From Pandoraea terrigena (GTDB lineage: Bacteria > Pseudomonadota > Gammaproteobacteria > Burkholderiales > Burkholderiaceae), in contig NZ_CABPRU010000009.1 of the NCBI RefSeq assembly GCF_902459705.1, positions 62,001 through 126,000 of the forward strand: a DNA stretch of 64,000 nt, read 5' to 3'. Under the pieces are notes generated by a model that was given only the letters and a program-made list of their open reading frames with translations, did not search any database and was not told the origin of the DNA. Position 1 is the first letter of the stretch. Every line of letters begins with the position of its first letter. A program made the position numbers and the translations under genes. Shown here one piece after another: positions 1 to 8,920 of this stretch.

Positions 1-41
1 ATCCATCCTTGCATACGTCGCTTAAGGACGGGGCTGCCGTC

Positions 42-848
42 TCACTTCGCTATCGCGCCGGACAGCAGATGCGCCTCGGCATAAGGAAACACAATGTCCA
101 GATTTGGACGAATCAGCTTCCTGTCCTTGCCGGCGTACTGTTGCCGCATCAGCAAATCCTTGATGACACTCAGGCGCGCGACCCGTTTGTCGTTGGCCCT
201 GACAATATTCCACGGGACCTCGTCGCTGGTACGGGCAAACATTGCGTTTCTCGCCCGGCTGTACTTTTTCCACAGCGCCACGGCTTGTTCATCGATGGGA
301 CTGACTTTCCACTGCTTGAGGGGGTCTCGATGCCGCGACGCAATGCGCCGCTGCTGTTCGTCCTTGGTAATGTCGAGGTAATACTTGATGAGGCGTATCC
401 CCGAGCGCACCAGCATGCCTTCGAAGGCCGTGACGCTCGACATGAACTCTTCATACTCCGCATCGGTACAGAAGCCCATGACGCGTTCGACACCCGCACG
501 GTTGTACCAACTGCGATTGAACAACGTAAATTCGCCAGGGGCGGGGAGTTCGGCCACGTACCGCTGGAAGTACCATGAGCCACGATCACGATCGGAGGGT
601 TTTCCGAGCGCGACCACGCGCGTCTCCCGAGGACTGAGATGCTCGACGATCCGTTTGATGGTGCCATCCTTGCCGGAGGCGTCTCGGCCTTCGAAGATCA
701 CCAGGATCCTTTCGTTGCAGTGACAAAGAAAGTGTCGCTGCAGCTTGACGAGTTCGATCTGCAGCAAACGCAGTTCCCGCTCGTACTCGTCGACCGCGAG
801 CGAACTGATCTCCGGCTCATCAGGATGATCGTGTGTCTTCGTCTTCAT
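42..848 (-). CDS. ppk2: PPK2-family polyphosphate kinase
   Basis: A 268-residue cytoplasmic kinase of the PPK2 family, which moves phosphate between polyphosphate and nucleotides. The Walker A loop EGRDASGKDG lies at about residues 53-62, the Walker B-like segment FNRSWYNRA at 110-118, and the basic lid with SRHRDPLKQWK follows near 180-195. The length is that of a single-domain PPK2. Its ATG lies inside the 3' end of ftsH (29-bp overlap), so the two are very probably translationally coupled. I cannot tell from sequence whether it prefers ADP, GDP or AMP. Family assignment is firm; nucleotide class is open. Confidence 0.93.
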   Translation of the reverse strand: MKTKTHDHPDEPEISSLAVDEYERELRLLQIELVKLQRHFLCHCNERILVIFEGRDASGKDGTIKRIVEHLSPRETRVVALGKPSDRDRGSWYFQRYVAELPAPGEFTLFNRSWYNRAGVERVMGFCTDAEYEEFMSSVTAFEGMLVRSGIRLIKYYLDITKDEQQRRIASRHRDPLKQWKVSPIDEQAVALWKKYSRARNAMFARTSDEVPWNIVRANDKRVARLSVIKDLLMRQQYAGKDRKLIRPNLDIVFPYAEAHLLSGAIAK

Positions 849-2766
849 GCCGTTGCCCTGATTCGCGCTGCACTGGGGCCACGGGCACCGACGGCCTTGT
901 GGACGACAGTTGGGTCACCTTCTCGGAGAGCAGGAGCTCAAGCTCGCTTCTTCCGACCACTTCTTGCGCCAGGAGGCGCTTCGCCAAGGCATCGAGCTTG
1001 GGGCGCCAGGCCTGGAGGGTTTGTCGCACCCGCTCGCTGGCCTCTGCCAGAATCTTCCGGACCTCCGCGTCGATCAGGCGCGCCGTTTCCTCGCTGCACA
1101 CCTTGCGCTCACGTGGCATCATGCCGATACCATTGAAGAGTGGGTTTGGCATGTCCTCGTAGGTGGCCAGCCCAAGCCGCTCGCTCATACCGAACTGCGT
1201 AATCATCTGACGCGCAATATCTGTCGCGCGCTGGAGGTCGTTCTGCGCGCCGGTAGACACATCGCCGAAGACAATCTGCTCGGCCACGCGTCCGCCGAGC
1301 AGGACGTCGAGCCGGTCGAGCAGCTCGCTTTGCTTGAGCAGATAGCGATCCTCGGTGGGGGTCTGCTGGGTATAGCCGAGCGCCGATACGCCACGCGGAA
1401 TGATGGACACCTTCGACACGCGGTCGGCATGCGGGCGCAGTTCCGCCACGATGGCATGACCGGCCTCGTGGTAGGCGATCGTCTCCTTCTCTTGAGGATT
1501 CATCACGCGATTCTTCTTTTCCAGGCCCCCGACGATACGATCCAGCGCCTCGTCGAAGTCGACCATTTCCACGGCATCCTTGCCCTTGCGTGCGGCCAGC
1601 AGCGCTGCCTCATTGACGAGGTTGGCGAGTTCGGCGCCTGCGAAGCCGGGGGTACGCGCCGCCAGCGTGTTCAGCTCAACCGTGGGCGCCAGGACGACAT
1701 GCTTCACATGGACCTTGAGTATTTGCTCGCGCCCCTTCAGGTCCGGCCTGTCCAACGCGACGTGGCGGTCAAACCGTCCGGGGCGCAACAGCGCCGGATC
1801 CAGAATTTCTGGTCGATTGGTTGCCGCCATGATGATGACGCCCTTGTTGGTATCAAAGCCATCCATCTCGACCAACAACTGGTTCAGTGTCTGTTCGCGT
1901 TCGTCGTTGCCGGAAATGGCGCCCAGGGCACGGGTCTTGCCCAGCGCATCGAGTTCGTCGATGAAGATGATGCAGGGCGCCTTGGTTTCGGCCTGGTTGA
2001 AGAGGTCGCGAACCCGCGCCGCCCCGACACCCACGAACATCTCGACGAACTCCGAGCCGCTGATGCTGAAAAACGGCACGCCCGCCTCGCCCGCGACCGC
2101 CTTGGCCAGGAGCGTCTTGCCGGTGCCGGGTGCGCCGAGCAGCAATACCCCCTTGGGAATCTTGCCGCCCAGGCGCCGGTAGCGCTCGGGATCTTTCAGG
2201 AAGTTGACGATTTCGGCGAGTTCTTCCTTGGCTTCGTCGATACCGGCGACGTCGGCAAAGGTCACGCCGGTCTCCTGCTGCATGTAGACCTTCGCCTTGC
2301 TCTTTCCGATCTCCAACATGCCGCCGGCAGCACCACCTACGCGCTTGATGAGAAAGGTCCAGACCGCAAAGAACAGTAGCGCGGGGACAACCCACGACAG
2401 TAGTGCGCCAATCCACTTGTTGTCGGCCTGACCGATGAAGCGCACCTTTGCCGCTTCGAGTTCCTGGACCAATGCGGGGTCATTGACGCGAACTGTCGAG
2501 AAAGCGTGCTCTCCCTTTCCCTGGCGCTGCATCGCGTCGGCTTCGGATTTGGGGAGCAGGTTCTCGATGCCATCGGTATTGAGCGTCCCCTTGATGGCGC
2601 CTTCGCCGAGCGTGACGTCCTTGACCTTGCCAGCTTTCAATAGCACCTTGAAGTCGCTGTAAGGCAGCGTCTCGACGTCTGAAGGCGTGATGAAGCTCTG
2701 GAGGATGAGCATCGCCGTGACGGCCGCGAGCAGGTACCAAAGGGAAAACTGTTGGCGTGATTCCAT
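820..2766 (-). CDS. ftsH: ATP-dependent zinc metalloprotease FtsH
   Basis: A membrane-anchored AAA+ protease that extracts and degrades membrane and short-lived cytosolic proteins. From the chosen ATG (648 aa) there are two membrane segments (about 9-24 and 119-140) flanking a small periplasmic domain. Walker [10 protein letters not shown] is at 211-219, Walker [12 protein letters not shown] near 267, the second region of homology around 318-334, and the zinc motif HEAGH at 433-437. An in-frame ATG at 2805 would add 13 residues. I chose 2766 because [11 protein letters not shown] resembles the usual FtsH N-terminus; neither start has a clear Shine-Dalgarno. The neighbours (ppk2, TPM proteins) are not the usual ftsJ-ftsH-folP context, so this is probably a second, accessory FtsH copy (inference). 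Confidence 0.93.
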   Translation of the reverse strand: MESRQQFSLWYLLAAVTAMLILQSFITPSDVETLPYSDFKVLLKAGKVKDVTLGEGAIKGTLNTDGIENLLPKSEADAMQRQGKGEHAFSTVRVNDPALVQELEAAKVRFIGQADNKWIGALLSWVVPALLFFAVWTFLIKRVGGAAGGMLEIGKSKAKVYMQQETGVTFADVAGIDEAKEELAEIVNFLKDPERYRRLGGKIPKGVLLLGAPGTGKTLLAKAVAGEAGVPFFSISGSEFVEMFVGVGAARVRDLFNQAETKAPCIIFIDELDALGKTRALGAISGNDEREQTLNQLLVEMDGFDTNKGVIIMAATNRPEILDPALLRPGRFDRHVALDRPDLKGREQILKVHVKHVVLAPTVELNTLAARTPGFAGAELANLVNEAALLAARKGKDAVEMVDFDEALDRIVGGLEKKNRVMNPQEKETIAYHEAGHAIVAELRPHADRVSKVSIIPRGVSALGYTQQTPTEDRYLLKQSELLDRLDVLLGGRVAEQIVFGDVSTGAQNDLQRATDIARQMITQFGMSERLGLATYEDMPNPLFNGIGMMPRERKVCSEETARLIDAEVRKILAEASERVRQTLQAWRPKLDALAKRLLAQEVVGRSELELLLSEKVTQLSSTRPSVPVAPVQRESGQRHEDEDTRSS

Positions 2767-3072
2767 GTGGGGTTTCCGTCTTGCAGTCAAATCCATCATA
2801 GGCATAACGTCAAACGCACCGATTGACGGAGGTCAAGCCCCGATGGGGACCGCTGCGGCGCGTGTCGCGCGGGGGATTCACCGGCTGCGCTCGCCATCTC
2901 GTCCGGAGTGACGCCCACGGTTGACACGCGTCAATGTCTGCTGGCGGGAAGCGGCGATAGTGGATAGGGTCGACGCCGGGTTCCGAGCCATGTCGCCAAG
3001 TGAGTCGGCAAACACCAGGCGGCGGCAGGTCGAGTTCGGCTCGTATCCCGCCGGCGCCACCGGGAGGTCAAA

Positions 3073-3918
3073 GTGAAATGGCTTCTGGCCGTCAAAGGTC
3101 TGTTTCCGGCGCTGCTGCTTTGCGTGTGCCTTGGGGCGAACGCCGACGTTGCCATTCCCCCATTGACGGCCCGCGTTACCGACCTGACCGGCACATTGAC
3201 CCGCGAACAGGTGGCGACCCTGGAGCAAAAACTGCAGGCCTTCGAGGCCGGGAAGGGCAGTCAGATCGGGATTCTGATCGTACCGACCACGCAATCCGAA
3301 GACATTGCGCAGTACTCCATCCGCGTCGTCGAACAATGGAAGCTCGGGCGCAAGGGCACGGATGACGGTGTGCTGCTCATTGTCGCCAAGGACGACCGGC
3401 GTGTGCGCATTGAGGTCGGCTACGGTCTTGAGGGCGTTCTCACCGACGCAATCAGCAACCGGATCATCAACGAGGACATCGTTCCACGCTTCCAGCAAGC
3501 GGACTTCTATGGCGGCGTCACCGCCGGCGTCGAACGCATCATGAGCGTTGTCAACGGCGAGCCGTTACCGCCGCCGAAACGCGCCAGCGGTGAGGGAAAT
3601 GGTTCGGTGCGCCCCTTCCTGCCGGTCCTTCTGGTGCTGACGCTCGTCCTTGGCGGTGTGCTTCGATCGGTTCTCGGCCGCGGCCCCGGCGCGGTCGCGA
3701 CGGGGGGCATCGTCGGCGTCATCGGCTGGATACTGTCCGGAACCGTCGTCCTTGGCATGCTCGCCGGCGCGATCGCACTCGGCTTTACGATGTTCGGCGG
3801 CTCCCAGCTCGGTGCCAGGCGGATCGGCGGCATGGGCGGCTTCGGCGGATCGGGGCGGGGCGGATTTGGGGGCGGCGGCGGGGGATTCGGTGGCGGCGGC
3901 GCCTCGGGGAAATGGTGA
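3073..3918 (+). CDS. TPM-domain (YgcG-like) secreted/membrane protein with Gly-rich tail
   Basis: 281 residues. A signal peptide (about 1-25, ending near ANA) is followed by a TPM domain (about 28-155; includes GTDDGVLLIVAKDDR and VGYGLEG). Two hydrophobic stretches (about 180-200 and 214-245) and a Gly/Phe-rich C-terminal tail follow. The start is GTG, four bases after GGAGGT at 3063-3068. TPM proteins sit at the envelope; roles in photosystem II repair (plants) or phosphatase activity have been reported for relatives, but none can be assigned here. The stop overlaps the next gene's start, and the pair of TPM proteins recurs as a two-gene unit in many proteobacteria (often with a LemA gene, absent here). 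Confidence 0.85.
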   Translation: MKWLLAVKGLFPALLLCVCLGANADVAIPPLTARVTDLTGTLTREQVATLEQKLQAFEAGKGSQIGILIVPTTQSEDIAQYSIRVVEQWKLGRKGTDDGVLLIVAKDDRRVRIEVGYGLEGVLTDAISNRIINEDIVPRFQQADFYGGVTAGVERIMSVVNGEPLPPPKRASGEGNGSVRPFLPVLLVLTLVLGGVLRSVLGRGPGAVATGGIVGVIGWILSGTVVLGMLAGAIALGFTMFGGSQLGARRIGGMGGFGGSGRGGFGGGGGGFGGGGASGKW

Positions 3919-4418
3919 TGACAAACGTCCGACGCATCTGGCGCCACCTGCTGATGCCGCACTGGAAGGTGCGGCAAACCTTCCCGCGCAAGGCGCTGCA
4001 GGCAATCGAGCGGGCCATCGCGGCGGGCGAAGGCAACGCTATCGGCCAGCTCTGCTTTGTCGTCGAGGGCGCGCTGAACTGGGCCGGACTGCTCAACGGA
4101 CTCACCGCCCGCGAACGTGCCATCGAAGTGTTCGCCCAACAGCGCGTATGGGATACCGAGCACAACAATGGCGTTCTGATTTACCTGCTGCTGGCGGACC
4201 GCAGTGTCGAGATCGTGGCCGATCGCGGCATCCACAGAAAAGTTGGCGAGCAGGAATGGGACGCCGTGTGCCGACAGATGGAAGCGGCTTTTCGGAGGCG
4301 CGAATACGAAGCCGGTGTCATCGCCGGCGTCGAGTCCATTGCCCGGCATCTGCAGCAACACTTCCCGGCACGAAGCATCGGCAAGAATGAGCTGAGCGAC
4401 AAGCCCGTGATCCTGTAA
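3912..4418 (+). CDS. TPM-domain protein (cytoplasmic partner type)
   Basis: 168 residues with a single TPM domain (core about 70-160: NNGVLIYLLLADR, ADRGIH, YEAGVIAGVESI) and no signal peptide or Gly-rich tail. Its N-terminus overlaps the preceding TPM gene (the ATG at 3912 lies in the ATGGTGA that ends it; an ATG at 3918 would give a 1-bp TGATG junction). It therefore forms a coupled two-gene operon with its neighbour. Biochemical function is unknown. The stop codon lies in an inverted repeat shared with the convergent copS. Confidence 0.82.
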   Translation: MVMTNVRRIWRHLLMPHWKVRQTFPRKALQAIERAIAAGEGNAIGQLCFVVEGALNWAGLLNGLTARERAIEVFAQQRVWDTEHNNGVLIYLLLADRSVEIVADRGIHRKVGEQEWDAVCRQMEAAFRRREYEAGVIAGVESIARHLQQHFPARSIGKNELSDKPVIL

Positions 4419-4440
4419 CGGGACGAGGGAGTGCCGTTAC
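4415..4440. terminator. Possible bidirectional hairpin between convergent genes
   Basis: GTAACGG (4415-4421) and CCGTTAC (4434-4440) form a 7-bp inverted repeat with a 12-nt loop that contains both convergent stop codons. There is no T-tract, so Rho-independent action is only a possibility. Confidence 0.35.
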
Positions 4441-5837
4441 GCGCCCGGTTGACGCGGAAACAGCAAGGTGAAGGTGGTTTTGCCCTCCGCGCTCACGACC
4501 TCGACCCTGCCATGGTGAAGCGCCACGATGGATTTGACGATCGCCAGGCCGAGTCCCGTGTTTTTCGCGGATCCGTGGCGAGACGGATCGACGCGATAAA
4601 AACGCTCGAAAATCTTCTCGATATGTTCGGGGGCGATGCACTCCCCATGATTCGTCACGCTGACGATGGCCTGGCACGAGGATTCATGTGCACAAAGCAC
4701 AATGTCGGTGCCAGCAACCGCATGCGCCAGCGCGTTCGACACGAGGTTGCTCACGGCACGCCGAAACATGCCCGCGTCCGCCCAGATGCGGGCGTCTGCC
4801 TCGACGACGATGTCCACGCCGGCCTCCTCCCCCAGTCCCTGAAAGTAGGACGCGAGCCTGCGCAGTTCACTTTGCGCGTCGAGTGTGCCAAGCACCAAGT
4901 GCTGTGTGGCATTGTCGGTGCGAGCGAGAAACAGCATATTCTCGGTCATGCGCTGGAGCCGCTCGCATTCTTCGATGTTGGAGTCGATAAGCGCCTCGTA
5001 CTCTTCGATCGTGCGCGTGCGCGACAACGTGATTTGCGACGAGCTGATGACGTTGGCAAGCGGCGTGCGCATGTCGTGCGCGAGATCGGACGAGAATTGC
5101 GAAAGCCTCACAAACGCGCGTTCGAGCCGGTCCAGCATTCGATTGACAGACAGTGCAATGTCCTGGAGTTCAAGCGGTCCGCCGCGAATGTCGAGTCGCT
5201 CACCGAGATTGTGCGCTTCGATGCGAGAGGTCTGGCGACCAATGCTCCTGACCGGCCGGAACCCTCGTCTGGCAATGGCATACCCCAATGTGCCGACCAG
5301 CACCGCCCCTGCGGCCATCGCGAGAAGTACGTCAACGCGGTACCTATCGAGCAGCGATCGGCGATCGGACGCTGTGCGCACGAGCGAGACGCGAACCGTG
5401 CCGCCCGCCGGCAACACCTCCTGCCCGGAGATACATCGCGACAGGCCGATTCCCTCGGGCTCGCACGTATAGGGCACTCCCAACGCGTGGTGCGATGTCA
5501 CCACGGGTAACAGGTCCACCGCATCCGAGTCCGAGTGTTCCACCAGCGGGGTGTTGTTCTCGTCAAAGATGCCGAGATAAACCCCTGGGTGGGACAGCAG
5601 CACCTCGTGAAAGAGCGTGGGATTGGCGCGTACCGCCGCCATCGAGCCCTGATCGCGAATGAGCTGGAGGAACTGGTTCAGCTTGCCGGTAATTTCGATG
5701 TCGTCGCGCCGTTGTAGCTCCGTGGCCAACGAATCATAGAGGAACGTGCCCACCAGGGCGAATACGAGAATGGCGACCGTCGAAAACGCCACCGTGAGAC
5801 GGCGCAGCAGGGAGTAGGGCGTGGCGTCGAGGCTCAC
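4437..5837 (-). CDS. copS: Copper/heavy-metal sensor histidine kinase (CopS/CusS type)
   Basis: 466-residue membrane kinase. Two membrane segments (about 13-33 and 170-190) flank a periplasmic sensor domain. HAMP, the H-box [13 protein letters not shown], the N-box [10 protein letters not shown] and the G-box GLGLAIVKS follow in order. Its ATG overlaps the stop of copR by 4 bp (ATGA), giving a copRS pair. It lies at the distal end of the copABCD genes on the same strand, so copper (or silver) is the likely signal. The metal specificity is inferred from context and from family resemblance to CusS/CopS, not from identified ligands. Confidence 0.9.
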   Translation of the reverse strand: MSLDATPYSLLRRLTVAFSTVAILVFALVGTFLYDSLATELQRRDDIEITGKLNQFLQLIRDQGSMAAVRANPTLFHEVLLSHPGVYLGIFDENNTPLVEHSDSDAVDLLPVVTSHHALGVPYTCEPEGIGLSRCISGQEVLPAGGTVRVSLVRTASDRRSLLDRYRVDVLLAMAAGAVLVGTLGYAIARRGFRPVRSIGRQTSRIEAHNLGERLDIRGGPLELQDIALSVNRMLDRLERAFVRLSQFSSDLAHDMRTPLANVISSSQITLSRTRTIEEYEALIDSNIEECERLQRMTENMLFLARTDNATQHLVLGTLDAQSELRRLASYFQGLGEEAGVDIVVEADARIWADAGMFRRAVSNLVSNALAHAVAGTDIVLCAHESSCQAIVSVTNHGECIAPEHIEKIFERFYRVDPSRHGSAKNTGLGLAIVKSIVALHHGRVEVVSAEGKTTFTLLFPRQPGA

Positions 5838-6505
5838 GAGCGATCCTCGAGCACGTAGCCCATGCCACGGACCGTGTGCAGCAGCTTGTTCTCGAATGCA
5901 TTGTCGATCTTGGCGCGCAGCCGCTTGACGGCGACATCAACGACGTTCGTGTCACTGTCGAAGTTCATGTCCCATATCTGCGAGGTAATGAACGTTCGCG
6001 TCAGCACCTCGCCCTGGCGCTCCGCCAGCAACTGGAGCAGAGAGAATTCCTGTGCCGTGAGGTCCACCCGGATCTGCCCCCTGCGCACACGGCGCTTGAT
6101 CAGGTCGATTTCAAGATCCGCAATGAGCAGCGTGTCTCGCACGGCACGCGGCGCACGTCGCAGGAGCGATCGAATCCGGGCCAGCAATTCCGCATAGGCG
6201 AACGGTTTTGACAGATAGTCGTCCGCGCCCAACTCCAGGCCAGTCACCTTGTCGTCCACGGTGTCTCGCGCGGTCAGCAGAAGCACGGGCGTCTGCTTTT
6301 GCATCCGCAAGCGCTTGAGGACTTCGAAGCCATCCAGTTCCGGGAGCATCACGTCAAGCACGATCAGATCGAAATCTTCGTGTAGCGCGAGAAACAGCGC
6401 GTCTTTGCCGTTGTTCGCCGTCTCGACCGTATAGCTTGCCTCCGTCAGACCCTTCCTGAGGTAGGCGGCCATTTTGGGCTCGTCTTCGACTATGAGTATG
6501 CGCAT
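5834..6505 (-). CDS. copR: Copper-responsive response regulator (CopR/CusR type)
   Basis: OmpR/PhoB-type regulator of 223 residues from the ATG at 6505 (MRILIVEDE). An upstream in-frame start would add 12 unconserved residues and is less likely. The receiver domain has the acidic pair EDE, the phospho-acceptor in [13 protein letters not shown], the T in LLTARD and the K in LSKPF. A winged-helix domain follows (about 125-223). It is coupled to copS by a 4-bp overlap. A near-perfect match to the CusR/CopR DNA box lies before copA (10949-10964), so it probably activates copABCD and, through readthrough, its own genes. Confidence 0.92.
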   Translation of the reverse strand: MRILIVEDEPKMAAYLRKGLTEASYTVETANNGKDALFLALHEDFDLIVLDVMLPELDGFEVLKRLRMQKQTPVLLLTARDTVDDKVTGLELGADDYLSKPFAYAELLARIRSLLRRAPRAVRDTLLIADLEIDLIKRRVRRGQIRVDLTAQEFSLLQLLAERQGEVLTRTFITSQIWDMNFDSDTNVVDVAVKRLRAKIDNAFENKLLHTVRGMGYVLEDRS

Positions 6506-6594
6506 ATCAGAAATGGGCGGGCCGGCGGCCGATGCCGCCAAGGTCGTGGGTGGGCGTCATGCGCGCAGCGAGGCATTATCCCATGCCCGGCCTG

Positions 6595-6621
6595 GACGTC
6601 CGCGGCGCACGCCGCGGCGTC
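6595..6621. other. GC-rich hairpin between copD and copR
   Basis: CCGCGGCG (6600-6607) and CGCCGCGG (6610-6617), extended by GACG/CGTC outside a one-base bulge, give a strong stem in the 123-bp copD-copR gap. There is no T-tract. It could reduce copRS expression relative to copABCD or protect RNA ends (inference). Confidence 0.35.
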
Positions 6622-6628
6622 CCTCCGT

Positions 6629-7561
6629 TCATTCAGGACTCAACGTGCCGAGCGCCGCGACCACAGCGAGGATCGCCGTGGCAGCGTTGGCTTCGATAAA
6701 GAGACTCCGGCGCAGCGCGGATATCGCCGCATGGTAATCCCCGCTTTGTACCCGGATCTCGAGCAAGGGCGCCAGCTGGTAGCGATTCGCTGCCGCGAGG
6801 CCGAGCATCAGACCAAAGAGCGCGAGCTTGACGACGAGCAACTGCCCATAGGACGTGGTGAACAGACCGCTCAACGTGGGACCGACGATCATGCCGTAGT
6901 TGATCAGGCCGGTGGCGACAAGCGTCACGACGATCATGGCGCCCACGACCGCAAAACTGTTCAGCGTCCGGCTCAACAGGGCAATGCGCGCTTGCGGCGT
7001 GGAATGATCGACGCGCAGTAGCAGCCCGAAGGCCGTCAATGCGCCCACCCATCCGGCGGCGGCAATGAGGTGGAAAACGTCGGACGTGAGGTGGAGGACG
7101 CCTTTGTCCCCTTCGTCCATCACCCCGTGTCCGCCCCAAGCCAGCGTAATCAGCGCGATACCGCCTGAGATGGTGGCCACCGCCAGCGACGCCGTAGGGC
7201 GGCGTGCGAGGGTGATGGCGGCCGCAAGACTTGCCGCCAGGGCGGCAAGGCGAGCCAGCCACGCCGCGCCGAAGGCCGTACCTGAGATCAGCATCGAAAA
7301 CGCGTGCGCCTCGATCGAGGCGTAATCGGACGCCCCGGTCATGGCTTTGCCCATCACGATGATGCTGCCGGCAGACAACGCCACGCCGATTGCAACCAGC
7401 GCCACGAGCAGCGCGCGCAGAGGTCTCACGACATACGCGGAATGTCGTTCATGGCGTCGCAACGCGTAAAGGGCGAAGAGCGGCAATCCAAAAAGCAGCA
7501 TGAGATCCAGGTAGAGCGCGAACCGGACGGCGATGTTTACCCAACCGTCCATGCCGATCAC
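6629..7561 (-). CDS. copD: Copper-resistance inner-membrane protein CopD
   Basis: 310 residues with about eight hydrophobic membrane-spanning stretches and the CopD-domain region in the C-terminal half (HVMDEGDKG region, HLTSDVFHLIAAAGWVG, and the TYGMIVGPT-type segment). CopD is thought to take copper from periplasmic CopC across the inner membrane. The chosen start is GTG at 7561, which overlaps the copC stop as GTGA; an ATG three codons in is the alternative. It sits directly downstream of copC, the usual pairing. Confidence 0.9.
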   Translation of the reverse strand: MIGMDGWVNIAVRFALYLDLMLLFGLPLFALYALRRHERHSAYVVRPLRALLVALVAIGVALSAGSIIVMGKAMTGASDYASIEAHAFSMLISGTAFGAAWLARLAALAASLAAAITLARRPTASLAVATISGGIALITLAWGGHGVMDEGDKGVLHLTSDVFHLIAAAGWVGALTAFGLLLRVDHSTPQARIALLSRTLNSFAVVGAMIVVTLVATGLINYGMIVGPTLSGLFTTSYGQLLVVKLALFGLMLGLAAANRYQLAPLLEIRVQSGDYHAAISALRRSLFIEANAATAILAVVAALGTLSPE

Positions 7562-7944
7562 TTCACCGTAAACATGAGCTTGCCGGTCACCGGATGCGTG
7601 TCGGAAGAAATGGCGCGCCAGTCGACGCGATAGGTGCCGGCAGGCAGGGGTTGCGACGGCGCGATGACCATGACCTTGGGATCGTCGCTGCCCGACACCT
7701 TCGCGGCGACCCGCATCGGCGCATGGCTGGACATGCCCGGCATCCCCGTCATGACGAGCGCCGCGCCGGAAAATTGGGTCATCAGGTTCTCGGAAAAGTG
7801 CAGCTCGATCTTTTCGGGGGCAGCGCCGTCGGCATTTTCCTGCGGCGTCGAGGACAACAGTTTGGGATGCGCATAGGCGGCCGAGGCAAGGGCCGCGGTG
7901 GCGACGATCACCGCGAGGCGTGAGGCGACGGGTCGAAGATTCAT
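7558..7944 (-). CDS. copC: Periplasmic copper-binding protein CopC
   Basis: 128 residues: a Sec signal peptide (about 1-25, cleavage after AYA) leaves a mature N-terminal His (HPKLL), the hallmark copper ligand of CopC. A beta-barrel domain follows, with the conserved DTHPVTG near 116-122 and a Met-rich loop (MTGMPGM). ATG at 7944 is preceded by GGAG at a suitable distance. It binds copper in the periplasm and works with CopD, whose start overlaps its stop. Confidence 0.93.
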   Translation of the reverse strand: MNLRPVASRLAVIVATAALASAAYAHPKLLSSTPQENADGAAPEKIELHFSENLMTQFSGAALVMTGMPGMSSHAPMRVAAKVSGSDDPKVMVIAPSQPLPAGTYRVDWRAISSDTHPVTGKLMFTVK

Positions 7945-8017
7945 CGGTAACTCCGTGGGTAATGGGTGAGGCAAAAAGGGGATTAACCGTTGTGCGCCGG
8001 ACGTTCGAACGTCGACG

Positions 8018-8920
8018 TCAGAACCAGGCGCGAACGCCCGCGACAAAGGACACTTCACTGCGTCGCTGGCCCTCCTGCTCTGCGAAACGCGCCGTATTTC
8101 CGTAGCTTCGGTCCCAGTTGACGCCGATATAAGGGGCGAATTGGCGATCGAGTTCATACCGCAAGCGCAAGCCGAGCGAGGTGGACGACAGGCCCGCACC
8201 GATACCTCGGCTCGCATCGTTCTTGCCGTAGATATTGATTTCCGCCGTCGGTTGCAGCACCAGACGGTTGGTAATGAGCAACTCGTACTTGGCTTCCAGC
8301 CTGGCGGCGGTCTGCCCGGCCTGGCCGACATAGGCGGTTGCCTCCGCTTCGAAGTTGTACAGCGCAAGCCCTTGCAGGCCGAACGCTGCCCATGTCTGGG
8401 ACCGGCCCGGCTTGAAGTCGTGGCGAACGCCACCGACCACGTCCCACCATGGACTGATCGCATGGCCCCAAAGCGCCTGGACTTCCGCCGCTTCCAATCC
8501 TTGTCCTGTCCGCTTGCCTTCCGAGCGGATCCATAACCGGTCGATATCGCCGCCCACCCAGGCTGTCCCTTCCCAGTTCAAGGCGTTGCCGCCGCCGGTG
8601 TGTTGCCACTCAAGTTTGTCGAACAGCACCAGGTAGTTGATCTCGGCGTCGCCCATGTCGTGCATATGCCCGCCGTGGAATACGGCGTTGCGATCCGCGT
8701 CCGTGAGCGGCGGAACCGGCGACGCCACCATGTTGGGTGCGGCAGGTTGCATGGGTTGAATCTCCACGGCATCCGCCGCAGCCTGATCATGCGCATGGGC
8801 GGCCGCCGTCTGCGCGAGCGCGGGGGCAGCATGTCCGAAGGCGACCGACACGCTGAAGGCGAGGGCGGTTCGCTTGAGGCGTCGCTGGATTGTCGATGAC
8901 GTCGGTTTATCCATTCGCAT
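8018..8920 (-). CDS. copB: Copper-resistance outer-membrane protein CopB
   Basis: About 300 residues. The ATG at 8920 forms a TGATG junction with the stop of copA; a second ATG two codons later is possible. The N-terminus has a signal peptide (hydrophobic to about residue 35, ALAQTA) and a Met/His-bearing segment (GGHMHDMGD). The rest is a CopB beta-barrel domain ([10 protein letters not shown], alternating strands, C-terminal Phe in VRAWF typical of outer-membrane proteins). It is thought to bind copper at, or export it across, the outer membrane together with CopA. Confidence 0.9.
   Translation of the reverse strand: MRMDKPTSSTIQRRLKRTALAFSVSVAFGHAAPALAQTAAAHAHDQAAADAVEIQPMQPAAPNMVASPVPPLTDADRNAVFHGGHMHDMGDAEINYLVLFDKLEWQHTGGGNALNWEGTAWVGGDIDRLWIRSEGKRTGQGLEAAEVQALWGHAISPWWDVVGGVRHDFKPGRSQTWAAFGLQGLALYNFEAEATAYVGQAGQTAARLEAKYELLITNRLVLQPTAEINIYGKNDASRGIGAGLSSTSLGLRLRYELDRQFAPYIGVNWDRSYGNTARFAEQEGQRRSEVSFVAGVRAWF

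Noticed and set aside
910-2379. A 489-codon plus-strand frame opposite ftsH
   Set aside because: FtsH motifs are complete on the other strand; this translation has no family features.
3840-3905. Gly-coding low-complexity stretch as a DNA repeat element
   Set aside because: It codes the Gly-rich tail typical of TPM-domain proteins; no dispersed copies are seen.
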